DNA of 64,000 nucleotides from Flavobacterium sp. SM15 (GTDB lineage Bacteria; Bacteroidota; Bacteroidia; Flavobacteriales; Flavobacteriaceae): contig NZ_JAKLTO010000006.1 in the NCBI RefSeq assembly GCF_022012335.1, positions 109,631 through 173,630 on the forward strand. The letters are read 5' to 3'. The stretch's first letter is position 1; every line of letters begins with the position of its first letter. Under the pieces are notes generated by a model. The model was not told the DNA's origin. It was given only the letters and a program-made list of their open reading frames with translations, and did not search any database. The position numbers were made by a program, and so were the translations under genes. This document shows, one piece after another, positions 1 to 7,005 of this stretch.

Positions 1-577
1 TTCCACCGTTAGCGGCACGGCTGTAATGATCTGCGATAACTACTCGTACTTCGCCTGAATAATAGGCTTTAGCAGGAGAAAGAATAACACAAAATCGGTA
101 TTGGTTTGAAGGAGAGGCAATTACACCGTGACCGGTAGCAATCATAAAAGGACGGATGTACAAAGTATTTCCTTTTCCTTTTTTTACCCAATCTTTCTCA
201 ATTTCAAGTAATTTGTGCAAACCTCCTAAGAAAACTTCTTCAGGAACTTCTGGCATTGCCAAACGAACTGCCGATTTGTTAAAACGGTCAAAATTCTGAT
301 CCGGACGGAATAACCACACATCGTCGTTTGCATCTTTGTAGGCTTTCATACCTTCAAAAATTGCCTGACCGTAATGAAATACTCTTGAAGAAGGATCCAT
401 GGTGAATGGTTCGTAAGGTTTGATTTCTGGTTGTTCCCAAACCCCGTCGTTGTAGTCACAAACCAGCATGTGGTCTGTAAAAATGTTTCCGAAAGTTAAG
501 TGATCAAAATCAACGGAATTGATCTTACTTTCTTTTACAGTAACAATTTTAATGTTACCCGTTGTTGTTAATTCCAT
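1..577 (-). CDS. ilvE: Branched-chain-amino-acid aminotransferase, 5' part (cut by window edge)
   Basis: This is the first 192 codons of a PLP-dependent branched-chain aminotransferase, which interconverts leucine, isoleucine and valine with their 2-oxo acids. The start is the ATG read leftward from 577. Visible family features are the early segment with FEGMKAY and the VWLFRPDQNFDRFN stretch (class IV aminotransferase, type II BCAT), then the YIRPFMIATG strand. The catalytic lysine lies further downstream and is outside the window. The gene is divergent from the lipoprotein operon starting at 881. A TAGATTTG element on the minus strand (670-677) is a possible -7 box, giving a leader of about 90 bases. 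The identification is from clear family sequence; the C-terminal part cannot be judged. Confidence 0.93.
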   Translation of the reverse strand, partial: MELTTTGNIKIVTVKESKINSVDFDHLTFGNIFTDHMLVCDYNDGVWEQPEIKPYEPFTMDPSSRVFHYGQAIFEGMKAYKDANDDVWLFRPDQNFDRFNKSAVRLAMPEVPEEVFLGGLHKLLEIEKDWVKKGKGNTLYIRPFMIATGHGVIASPSNQYRFCVILSPAKAYYSGEVRVVIADHYSRAANGG

Positions 578-880
578 TTAATTAAAATTAATGTGTCGTA
601 ACAATAACGTGTTGATTATCAGTTAGTATAAAGCTTTTTCTGCTGATAAATGAACAAGTTGTGTCATTGCAAATCTAGTAAAAAAACGTCCGCATTTTAA
701 CACTTAAGAAAAAATAACAGATTTGCTTATGTAAGTACTAATTTGTTCTATAATTCTCAATAAAAGCAGGTTTTTTGTTAGATTATGTTAGGTGTATTAA
801 AAAAAATATAATGTCGATTTTACATTCAGATTAAATTTGTTTCTTTGGAAAATCTATTAAAAATCGAAATACACTAACAA
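578..880. promoter_or_regulatory. Divergent intergenic region ilvE / DUF4920 operon
   Basis: This gap of 303 bases holds no gene that I can support. Toward the right, TAAATTTG at 832-839 matches the Bacteroidota -7 consensus TAnnTTTG and lies about 40 bases before the ATG at 881; no exact TTG sits 19 bases upstream of it. Toward the left, TAGATTTG on the minus strand (670-677) is the candidate -7 for ilvE, also without a good -33. The rest is AT-rich with runs of A and no strong hairpin. Confidence 0.4.
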
Positions 881-1378
881 ATGAAGAAAATTTTACTATT
901 AGGATTATCAATTGCCTTATTCAGTTGCAACAAAAAGCAGGAAGAAGCTAAAAATGAACCTGTTGCTGCAAAAGTGGATTACGCTGTTTTTGGTGATAGT
1001 ATTACCGATGCTGAAGCTTTAACCAGTGCCGAAATGATCGCAAAATTCAAAGATTTAAAAGAAGAAGATACTTTAAAAGTGAAATTCAAATCTAAAATCA
1101 ATGGGGTTTGCCAGAAAAAAGGTTGCTGGATGACTTTGGATTTAGGGGAAGAAAAAGAAGCATTCGTTAAATTTAAAGATTATGCTTTTTTTGTTCCGAT
1201 GAATGCAACTAACCAGGATGCTGTTGTAAGCGGAAAAGCTTTTGTTAGTGTGGAAACGGTAGACGAGCAGAAACATTATGCAAAAGATGCCGGAAAATCA
1301 CAAGCGGCAATTGACAGCATCACGCAGCCAAAAGTTACTTATTCTTTTATGGCTGACGGTGTTTTAATCAGTAAATAA
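881..1378 (+). CDS. DUF4920 domain lipoprotein
   Basis: A 165-residue exported lipoprotein. The N-terminus is a short basic and hydrophobic signal ending in a lipobox-like LFSC (Cys16), so the mature protein should be lipid anchored. The body matches DUF4920 as I know it, with the hallmark motif GVCQKKGCWM around residue 75-84, whose two cysteines and tryptophan suggest a metal or redox site. The molecular function of DUF4920 is not established. It overlaps the next gene by one base (TAATG), so the two are almost certainly translated together. The next gene encodes a CxxCH lipoprotein, which hints at a shared envelope electron-transfer or metal-handling role; that link is inference. Confidence 0.82.
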   Translation: MKKILLLGLSIALFSCNKKQEEAKNEPVAAKVDYAVFGDSITDAEALTSAEMIAKFKDLKEEDTLKVKFKSKINGVCQKKGCWMTLDLGEEKEAFVKFKDYAFFVPMNATNQDAVVSGKAFVSVETVDEQKHYAKDAGKSQAAIDSITQPKVTYSFMADGVLISK

Positions 1379-1821
1379 TGAAAAGGTTAGTTTTAGTTTT
1401 TATTGCTTCGTTATTTATTTTTTCTTGTAATAAGAAGGAAGAAGTAAAAATCGAAGAGAAAACAACTGCAAAAAAGGAAAAGCAGTTTGAAATGTATGAG
1501 ATGTCGGAAATGGCAGCTTTGATGGAACAAATGTATGTAGACAATCAGCGTTTGAAAGAGCGAATCAAAAAAGGCGACACTATTGGTAAGTTTCCTTCAC
1601 ATTTTATGAAAATCCATAGTGCCGTAATGACCGACAAGCAGGAAAACGATGCGTTTTTCAAAGAACAGGCCGCCAATTTTATTAAGGCTCAGGAACTTAT
1701 CTATAAAGATCCTGCAAATGCCAAAGAACATTATAATAATGGGGTAGATGCCTGCTTGAAATGCCATGAAGTTAAATGCGGCGGGCCAATTCCAAGGATA
1801 AAAAAACTTTATATAGAATAA
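1378..1821 (+). CDS. Lipoprotein with C-terminal CxxCH (cytochrome c-like)
   Basis: A 147-residue lipoprotein. The signal peptide ends in FSC at Cys17. After a charged linker comes a helical region rich in Met and Glu (EMYEMSEMAALMEQM), then near the C-terminus a single CLKCH haem-attachment motif followed by EVKCGGPIPRIKKL. The layout resembles monohaem cytochromes of the cytochrome c' or soluble-cytochrome type, with the haem motif at the C-terminal end of a helix bundle. The start codon overlaps the stop of the DUF4920 gene and the next gene begins one base after its stop, so it sits in the middle of a three-gene operon. Haem binding is predicted from the motif only. Confidence 0.72.
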   Translation: MKRLVLVFIASLFIFSCNKKEEVKIEEKTTAKKEKQFEMYEMSEMAALMEQMYVDNQRLKERIKKGDTIGKFPSHFMKIHSAVMTDKQENDAFFKEQAANFIKAQELIYKDPANAKEHYNNGVDACLKCHEVKCGGPIPRIKKLYIE

Positions 1822-1822
1822 A

Positions 1823-2485
1823 TTGAAACGTAAAATTATACAAACGGCTGACGGTTCTTCGTCTTTATTGGTCGAAGATTGGGGAGAAACCTATCATTCC
1901 AAGCACGGAGCCATACAGGAAGCCAAACATGTATTCATACAAAACGGACTGTCACTTTTTAAGGAGCAGTCCGTTGCTGTTTTAGAGATTGGTTTCGGAA
2001 CTGGTTTAAATGCTTTTATTACTTTTTTAGAAGCTGAAAATATGAAACAATCAATTGATTATGTTGGAGTAGAAGCCTTTCCGGTTAAGGAAGAAGAAGT
2101 TGAAAAACTGAATTACGTTTCGCAACTTGAAGCTAATCAGTTCAATAGAGAATTTTTATTGATGCATTCTTGTGAATGGTCAGTAAAAATGGGTGTTTCG
2201 GAGTATTTCAGTTTAACAAAAAGACAACAATACTTTAACGAAATAGATGACAAAAATCGATTTGATTTGATTTACTTTGATGCGTTCGGATTTCAGTATC
2301 AACCTGAGTTGTGGAGTACTGAGATTTTTAAAATAATGTTCGAAGCATTAAAGGAAAATGGAGTGCTTGTCACCTATGCTTGTCGCGGTCCAATAAAAAA
2401 AGCAATGAAAGAAGCAGGGTTTGTAACTGAAAAGCTTAAAGGGCCTCCAGGGAAGCGTGAAATGCTTAGAGCGTTAAAAAAATAG
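1823..2485 (+). CDS. mnmD: tRNA 5-methylaminomethyl-2-thiouridine methyltransferase (MnmC/MnmD-like)
   Basis: A 220-residue protein matching the stand-alone methyltransferase half of MnmC, which completes the mnm5s2U modification at wobble position 34 of certain tRNAs. The SAM-binding strand is VLEIGFGTGLNAF (about residues 53-65), and the downstream FDLIYFDAFGFQYQPELW block is typical of this family, followed by LVTYACRGPIKKAM. The start is TTG, one base after the preceding stop; the encoded N-terminus KRKIIQTADGSSSL is what the family normally shows, so the TTG is credible. It has no FAD oxidase domain, so an MnmC2-only enzyme is indicated. It is the last gene of the operon with two lipoproteins; this grouping looks positional rather than functional. 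Confidence 0.85.
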   Translation: MKRKIIQTADGSSSLLVEDWGETYHSKHGAIQEAKHVFIQNGLSLFKEQSVAVLEIGFGTGLNAFITFLEAENMKQSIDYVGVEAFPVKEEEVEKLNYVSQLEANQFNREFLLMHSCEWSVKMGVSEYFSLTKRQQYFNEIDDKNRFDLIYFDAFGFQYQPELWSTEIFKIMFEALKENGVLVTYACRGPIKKAMKEAGFVTEKLKGPPGKREMLRALKK

Positions 2486-2540
2486 ATTGATTCTTCAATT
2501 ATGTTAAAAATTTGAATTTTATTTTCAATGTTAATAAATA

Positions 2541-2580
2541 ATTAAACAATAATTAAACAATAATTAAACAATAATTAAAA
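2541..2580. repeat. Tandem 11-bp AT repeat (attaaacaata)
   Basis: Three perfect consecutive copies of ATTAAACAATA (2541-2551, 2552-2562, 2563-2573) are followed by a truncated fourth copy. The array lies between the mnmD stop and the first small-protein gene, about 70-100 bases before its ATG. An 11-bp period is close to one helical turn, so phased A-tracts could bend the DNA upstream of the promoter. Confidence 0.9.
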
Positions 2581-2610
2581 AAATATAAAATTAATTTATA
2601 AATTTACTAT

Positions 2611-2619
2611 ACGTTCTTA
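2611..2619 (+). promoter_or_regulatory. ACGTTCTTA element, copy 1
   Basis: ACGTTCTTA begins 37 bases before the ATG of the first small gene. The identical nonamer begins 38 bases before the ATG of the second, while the surrounding DNA differs. Conserved position suggests a promoter or early-transcript element; it does not fit the TAnnTTTG box exactly. Confidence 0.4.
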
Positions 2620-2647
2620 TCCCTATTAAACCAAATTTTTGTCAAAT

Positions 2648-2845
2648 ATGTCAAGAAACATGTATACTTACACCAAGTCTATTTTAGAACGAGTAAGTTT
2701 CGACCCAATATTGTTTTGTAAAGAATTAGAAAAAGCGATTAAGTTGTTGTTACCCTATGAAATTGAACAGCTAACCGAATGGCTTCTAAATTTTACAAAA
2801 GAGAAACCAGAATTAAGACAATGTTTAATTTACGTAAATCAATAA
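2648..2845 (+). CDS. Small conserved protein, tandem paralogue 1
   Basis: A small cytosolic protein of 65 residues with no signal peptide or membrane segment. I do not recognise a named family. A TTG at 2639 could extend it by three codons, but starting at the ATG at 2648 aligns it without a gap to the neighbour at 3064 (MSRNMYTYTKS against MPRMIYDYTKS), so that start is preferred. The pair shares ERVSFDP, LLPYE, EQLT.WL and EKPEL.QCL, suggesting two or three amphipathic helices with a conserved Cys near the C-terminus. It has its own upstream element and its own strong terminator. A regulatory or adaptor role is possible but unsupported. Confidence 0.75.
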   Translation: MSRNMYTYTKSILERVSFDPILFCKELEKAIKLLLPYEIEQLTEWLLNFTKEKPELRQCLIYVNQ

Positions 2846-2873
2846 AAAAAGGAGCTTAAAAGCTCCTTTTTTT
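2844..2873 (+). terminator. Terminator after small gene 1
   Basis: A GGAGCT stem with TAAA loop and AGCTCC return stem (2851-2866), flanked by A7 and followed by T7. It directly follows the stop codon. The stem sequence is the same as in the terminator after the second small gene. Confidence 0.9.
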
Positions 2874-3025
2874 ATTGATTATTTTTTAGATATAAATTAT
2901 AAAAGTGTAAGTTTTTAACGAATATTGTGTAAGATTTGTGTTTTTTGTCGACTTTTTATGTGTTTAAACGATAATTTTTTATTTTTTTTCTTGGTGGTAA
3001 AAATGTTTTTACATACTTTTACTTA

Positions 3026-3034
3026 ACGTTCTTA
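3026..3034 (+). promoter_or_regulatory. ACGTTCTTA element, copy 2
   Basis: An identical nonamer to 2611-2619, beginning 38 bases upstream of the second small-protein ATG. It supports the idea that each gene is an independent transcription unit with the same control. Confidence 0.4.
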
Positions 3035-3063
3035 CTGAGTAAAACAATAATACAAGATTGATT

Positions 3064-3264
3064 ATGCCGCGAATGATTTATGATTACACAAAATCGGTAC
3101 TTGAAAGAGTGAGCTTTGATCCTTTGCTTTTTATGAAAGAATTAAGAAAAGCAATTAAGAATTTGTTGCCTTACGAATTAGAGCAGTTAACTAAATGGTT
3201 AAGGTATTTTACTTCGGAAAAACCAGAATTGCAACAGTGTTTGATTCTGATTAAAGATAATTAA
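3064..3264 (+). CDS. Small conserved protein, tandem paralogue 2
   Basis: A 66-residue paralogue of the gene at 2648. A TTG at 3058 is in frame, but the ATG at 3064 aligns exactly with the start chosen for the first copy. Conserved blocks are YTKS.LERVSFDP, KEL.KAIK.LLPYE, EQLT.WL..FT.EKPEL and QCL. Differences concentrate in the tail (ILIKDN against IYVNQ). Many substitutions separate the two, so the duplication is not recent and both copies appear to be kept under selection. No known domain is recognised; it is likely a soluble helical protein. Confidence 0.75.
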   Translation: MPRMIYDYTKSVLERVSFDPLLFMKELRKAIKNLLPYELEQLTKWLRYFTSEKPELQQCLILIKDN

Positions 3265-3294
3265 TAACCCTACTAAAACTTAACTAACTAACCC

Positions 3295-3322
3295 AAAAAG
3301 GAGCTTAAAGCTCCTTTTTATT
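3295..3322. terminator. Convergent terminator, small gene 2 / oxyR
   Basis: GGAGCT / AGCTCC stem (3300-3314) with a TAA loop, A-run before and T-run after. It serves the small gene from the left and oxyR from the right; the oxyR stop codon (3305-3307) is inside the hairpin. Confidence 0.85.
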
Positions 3323-4258
3323 TTTTGGTAATGGGCTTACTATTTGAACATTATGGAAAGCAATTGCTCCTTTTACCACACCGGAAATTGTATTTCTTAA
3401 AGCATCGATAATGTGCATTTTTAATTCCTTTTTAGGAAAAATCAAGCTTACTTCTCGTGCGGGTTTTGGTTCTTTAAAATGACGAAGTTTAGTTTTGTCT
3501 TTTTCATTCAAATCTAGAGTATGAAGATATGGAAGTAGTGTAAAACCTAATCCTTCATCGGCTAATTTTACTAAAGTTTCAAAACTTCCGCTTTCAATCT
3601 GAAAATGATTCACACGTGTTTGATTGGCATTTTTACATAAATTTAAAATACCATCTCTAAAGCAATGCCCGTCTTGTAAAAGCAGAACATTTTCCAAATC
3701 AAGATCGTCAACTTCAATTTCTTCTTTGGTGTAATTTTGATGATTCTCAGGGAAATAGCCAACAAAAGGTTCGTAATAAAGTACGACTTCTTTAATGGAT
3801 TTCTCTTCAAGCGGAGTTGCGGCAATAGCTGCATCAAGCTGTCCGTTATTGAGTCTTCGGATGATTTCTTCCGTGGTTAATTCCTCTATTATTAAATTGA
3901 TTTTCGGATACTTCTTAACAAAATTGTTCAAAAACATTGGTAGTAACGTTGGCATTACCGTTGGAATGATTCCGATTTTAAATTCTCCTCCAAAATATCC
4001 TTTTTGCTGATCGACTATATCTTTGATCCTGTCCGACTCATTTACAATGTTTTTGGCTTGAGAAACAATTTTCTCACCAATTTCAGTTAATTGAATTGGC
4101 TTTTTACTTCGATCAAAAATTAGTATATCAAGTTCTTCTTCAAGCTTTTGGATCTGCATGCTTAATGTTGGTTGGGTAACAAAACATTTCTCTGCAGCCA
4201 AAGTGAAATTTTTATGTTCGGCAACCGCTAAAACGTAATAAAGCTGTGTAATGGTCAT
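3305..4258 (-). CDS. oxyR: Hydrogen peroxide-inducible transcriptional activator OxyR
   Basis: A LysR-type regulator of 317 residues when started at the ATG at 4258, which places the winged-helix domain (MTITQLYYVLAVAEHKNFTL, residues 1-60) at the N-terminus as in all LysR proteins. A longer in-frame reading to 4441 would overlap dps and is rejected. The effector domain contains QDGHCFRDGILNLC, with Cys199 and Cys208. This is the same nine-residue spacing and even the same numbering as the peroxide-sensing disulfide pair of E. coli OxyR, so it is a true peroxide sensor rather than a generic LysR protein. It is divergent from dps, a classical OxyR target. It ends inside a bidirectional terminator shared with the small gene to its left. 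Confidence 0.92.
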   Translation of the reverse strand: MTITQLYYVLAVAEHKNFTLAAEKCFVTQPTLSMQIQKLEEELDILIFDRSKKPIQLTEIGEKIVSQAKNIVNESDRIKDIVDQQKGYFGGEFKIGIIPTVMPTLLPMFLNNFVKKYPKINLIIEELTTEEIIRRLNNGQLDAAIAATPLEEKSIKEVVLYYEPFVGYFPENHQNYTKEEIEVDDLDLENVLLLQDGHCFRDGILNLCKNANQTRVNHFQIESGSFETLVKLADEGLGFTLLPYLHTLDLNEKDKTKLRHFKEPKPAREVSLIFPKKELKMHIIDALRNTISGVVKGAIAFHNVQIVSPLPKNKKEL

Positions 4259-4271
4259 GGTATAGAAAATT

Positions 4272-4296
4272 TTGATAAAAATATAAAATCTATCAA
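4272..4296. promoter_or_regulatory. Candidate OxyR operator (dyad) in oxyR-dps intergenic
   Basis: TTGATA (4272-4277) and its exact reverse complement TATCAA (4291-4296) flank 13 AT-rich bases. LysR regulators bind such interrupted dyads. The position just upstream of the oxyR ATG suits autoregulation. Not proven; AT-rich DNA yields such dyads easily. Confidence 0.35.
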
Positions 4297-4328
4297 TTCC
4301 ATTTATAGTTTTCAGGTTAAATATTCGA

Positions 4329-4336
4329 TAATTTTG
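4329..4336 (+). promoter_or_regulatory. Candidate dps promoter -7 box TAATTTTG
   Basis: TAATTTTG matches TAnnTTTG and lies 30 bases before the dps ATG. No TTG is found 19 bases upstream; a weak -33 is common for promoters that need an activator such as OxyR. Confidence 0.5.
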
Positions 4337-4365
4337 TAGTAAAGAAATTATAAAAACACAATCAT

Positions 4366-4845
4366 ATGAAAAACAATAGTTTAGGATTACCGGTAAAACA
4401 AACTCAGGTTTTGGTAGCAGAATTGAATATCTTATTGGCAAATTTTCAGATTTATTATCAAAATTTAAGAGGCCTTCATTGGAATATCAGAGGAAAGCGT
4501 TTCTTCGATCTTCATTTAAAATTTGAAGAACTTTACAACGACAGCCAATTAAAAATTGACCTGATTGCTGAGCGCGTTCTTACTTTAGGCGGAACTCCGC
4601 TGCATTCTTTTGAAGACTATGTCAAAAACAAAAAAATCAAGGTAGGAAAGAATATTTCCAATGATGAAGAAGCAATTCAGCTCATTATTTCTTCTTTGAC
4701 TGAATTACTGAAAATTGAACGTGTTATTTTAAAACAATCTGCAGAAATTGACGACGAAGGAACCAATTCCATGATGAGCGATTTTATTAAAGAACAGGAA
4801 AAAACAATCTGGATGATGAAAGCCTGGATGGAAGAAGAAATATAA
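4366..4845 (+). CDS. dps: Dps family ferritin-like DNA-protection protein
   Basis: A protein of 159 residues, normal for Dps, which forms a dodecamer that oxidises Fe(II) with hydrogen peroxide and stores it, often binding DNA. The inter-subunit ferroxidase centre is visible: LHWNIRGKRFFDLHLKFEELY (His, then His, then Glu) followed by DLIAERVLTLGGTP. The C-terminal helix carries WMMKAWMEEE. The gene is divergent from oxyR, with an intergenic dyad and a -7 box, so induction by peroxide is the natural expectation. A hairpin 18 bases after the stop ends the unit. Confidence 0.93.
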   Translation: MKNNSLGLPVKQTQVLVAELNILLANFQIYYQNLRGLHWNIRGKRFFDLHLKFEELYNDSQLKIDLIAERVLTLGGTPLHSFEDYVKNKKIKVGKNISNDEEAIQLIISSLTELLKIERVILKQSAEIDDEGTNSMMSDFIKEQEKTIWMMKAWMEEEI

Positions 4846-4862
4846 CCTAATGTTAAATTTAA

Positions 4863-4906
4863 GGCAGAAATATTAAAATAATCCTAATATGTTTTCTGCC
4901 TTATTT
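4863..4906 (+). terminator. Terminator after dps
   Basis: GGCAGAAA (4863-4870) pairs with TTTCTGCC (4893-4900) across a 22-base AT-rich loop, followed by a T-rich tract. The large loop makes it weaker than the others here. Confidence 0.55.
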
Positions 4907-4926
4907 TAATTTTTTACTTTCGCGAA

Positions 4927-5211
4927 ATGAAATTTTTGGTAAACATAGTATTGTTCCTGTTTATTACTTTCCTTGCAACTCCAACTATTGTGAGTTTTAT
5001 CGAGAGTGATACCGATACATCTATTGTTTACAGTTTTTCTGAAGAGGAAGTTCATAAAGAAATCAAAGAGATTCCTGCAAAATTGGAAAATATACTTCAG
5101 GTTCCTACTTTGGTGCTTACTTCAAAAACTTCTGTAATTAACTTTGAAAACCTTCAGAAACACGATAATGTTTTTGAAGAGATTTTTTCACCTCCACCCG
5201 AATTGATATAA
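4927..5211 (+). CDS. Small exported protein upstream of the SulP transporter
   Basis: A 94-residue protein. Residues 1-25 form a hydrophobic signal or membrane anchor (FLVNIVLFLFITFLATPTIV). The rest is acidic and polar and ends in FSPPPELI. No conserved domain is recognised. It is followed after 83 bases by the SulP gene and may be a small partner or just a neighbour. A TACTTTCG sequence ends only four bases before the ATG, so either transcription starts at or near the ATG, giving an almost leaderless mRNA, or the true promoter lies elsewhere. Coding is supported by codon use and the signal-like N-terminus. Confidence 0.65.
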   Translation: MKFLVNIVLFLFITFLATPTIVSFIESDTDTSIVYSFSEEEVHKEIKEIPAKLENILQVPTLVLTSKTSVINFENLQKHDNVFEEIFSPPPELI

Positions 5212-5294
5212 TATAATTTGAAATCATTAATTTGATTATCAGTCAGGTATCTTTTGGTACTTGAAGTATTAATTGTATTATATTTTATCGGGTT

Positions 5295-6959
5295 ATGACA
5301 AAAAAAACAAATATTTTTGGCAGCCTAAAATCAGATTTTGCTTCTGGTTTGGTTGTTTTTCTGGTGGCTTTGCCTTTATGTTTAGGTATTGCAATGGCAT
5401 CAGGTGCGCCCTTATTCTCGGGAATTATTGCAGGGGTTATTGGTGGAATTGTTGTGGGATATTTTAGTAAATCTCATGTAAGTGTTTCAGGGCCGGCTGC
5501 CGGTTTAACAGCTATTGTTTTAACGGCTATTACAGATTTTGGAGCATTTAATATTTTCCTAACGGCAGTATTTTTTGCCGGTTTCATTCAATTGGCTTTA
5601 GGTTTTCTGAAAGCCGGAAGTATTTCCAATTATTTCCCAACCAATGTTATTGAAGGAATGCTGGCCGGTATCGGTGTAATAATTATTCTTAAACAATTGC
5701 CTCATGCTGTTGGGTATGATGCAGATTTTGAGGGAGATGAAGCTTTTACACAAGTAGATGGAGGTAATACTTTTTCCTCTTTATTAGGTGCCTTTGATTA
5801 CATTCAATTTGGCGCGGTTATTATAACGATCGTATCCTTAGTTATATTGATTGCATGGGATAGAGTACCTGCATTAAAAAAGATGAAACTTGTTCCAGGT
5901 GCTTTGGTAGCTGTTGTTTTAGGAGTAATTTTAAACGAGCTGTTTATTGCCAGCGGAAGCACATTGGCTATTAGAAAAGAACACTTGGTTTCTTTACCGG
6001 TTGCAGCTTCCTTCGAAGATTTCAAAAGCATTTTCCTGTTTCCGGATTTTTCAGCCATAACAAATTCTAAAGTTTGGGTTGTAGCTTTTACCATAGCAAT
6101 TGTTGCTTCAATTGAAAGTTTGTTGTGCATTGAAGCGGCTGATCGTCTGGATCCTCAAAAAAGATATTCAGATACTAATAACGAGCTTAAAGCTCAGGGA
6201 ATTGGTAACATTGTAAGTTCTCTTTTGGGAGGTTTGCCAATGACTTCGGTTGTGGTAAGAACATCTGCCAATGTAAACGCCGGAGCTAAGTCAAAAATGT
6301 CTGCCATTATTCACGGAGTTTTATTACTTATCAGTGTTTTGGCAATTCCGTTTATTTTGAATAAAATTCCTTTGGCAACTTTGGCGGCAGTTTTACTTAT
6401 GGTAGGCTATAAATTAGCAAAACCAGCTACGATTATGCACTTCTGGGAAAAAGGGAAGTATCAGTTTGCGCCTTTTATTGCAACACTTCTGGCTGTGGTT
6501 TTTCTGGATTTGTTAAAAGGTGTGGCATTAGGTATGATTATCAGTATCATCTTTATTTTGAGAGGTAATTTAAAAAGAGCTTATTATTTCAGAAAAGAAG
6601 AATATGAAAGCGGAGACGTAATCCACATCGATTTAGCTCAGGAAGTTTCGTTTTTAAATAAAGCAGCTATTAAATTGACTTTGAGTAATTTACCGGAAGA
6701 TTCCAAAGTGGTTATCAATGCTTCGGACACGGTATATATAGCGCACGACGTTATTGATTTGATTAAAGAGTTTAAACAGATTAATGCTGTAGAGAAAAAT
6801 ATCGATGTTACGTTGATCGGTTTTAAGGAAGCTTACGAATTGGATAATACACAATACGAGAATAATCATGTATTTATGGAGCATGATGCTTTGATCAAAT
6901 ACCGAAACAATTCGATTTCTTCGCATAAAGCTGCAATTGAAGAATTAACCACGAATTAG
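5295..6959 (+). CDS. SulP family anion transporter (probable bicarbonate permease)
   Basis: A 554-residue SLC26/SulP protein. The N-terminus has the family signature FASGLVVFLVALPLCLGIA, and the membrane core runs to about residue 425 with the typical ESLLCIEAADRLDP and NELKAQGIGNI blocks near residues 270-310. The C-terminal cytosolic region (about 440-530) looks like a STAS-type domain. SulP members carry sulfate, bicarbonate or other anions. The immediate downstream genes are two beta-carbonic anhydrases, so bicarbonate or CO2 supply for carboxylation reactions is the best guess; similar SulP-carbonic anhydrase pairs are known in marine flavobacteria. The substrate is inferred from context only. 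Confidence 0.88.
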   Translation: MTKKTNIFGSLKSDFASGLVVFLVALPLCLGIAMASGAPLFSGIIAGVIGGIVVGYFSKSHVSVSGPAAGLTAIVLTAITDFGAFNIFLTAVFFAGFIQLALGFLKAGSISNYFPTNVIEGMLAGIGVIIILKQLPHAVGYDADFEGDEAFTQVDGGNTFSSLLGAFDYIQFGAVIITIVSLVILIAWDRVPALKKMKLVPGALVAVVLGVILNELFIASGSTLAIRKEHLVSLPVAASFEDFKSIFLFPDFSAITNSKVWVVAFTIAIVASIESLLCIEAADRLDPQKRYSDTNNELKAQGIGNIVSSLLGGLPMTSVVVRTSANVNAGAKSKMSAIIHGVLLLISVLAIPFILNKIPLATLAAVLLMVGYKLAKPATIMHFWEKGKYQFAPFIATLLAVVFLDLLKGVALGMIISIIFILRGNLKRAYYFRKEEYESGDVIHIDLAQEVSFLNKAAIKLTLSNLPEDSKVVINASDTVYIAHDVIDLIKEFKQINAVEKNIDVTLIGFKEAYELDNTQYENNHVFMEHDALIKYRNNSISSHKAAIEELTTN

Positions 6960-7005
6960 AAAATACTTAAAAAAAATAAAAAAACATTTATAAAAAATAA
7001 ATTTC

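Noticed and set aside
4259..4441. N-terminal extension of the oxyR frame
   Set aside because: It would overlap dps and put 61 residues before a canonical LysR start; ATG at 4258 chosen.
5273..5467. Short frame overlapping the start of the SulP gene
   Set aside because: Out of frame with the clear transporter sequence and without its own start context.
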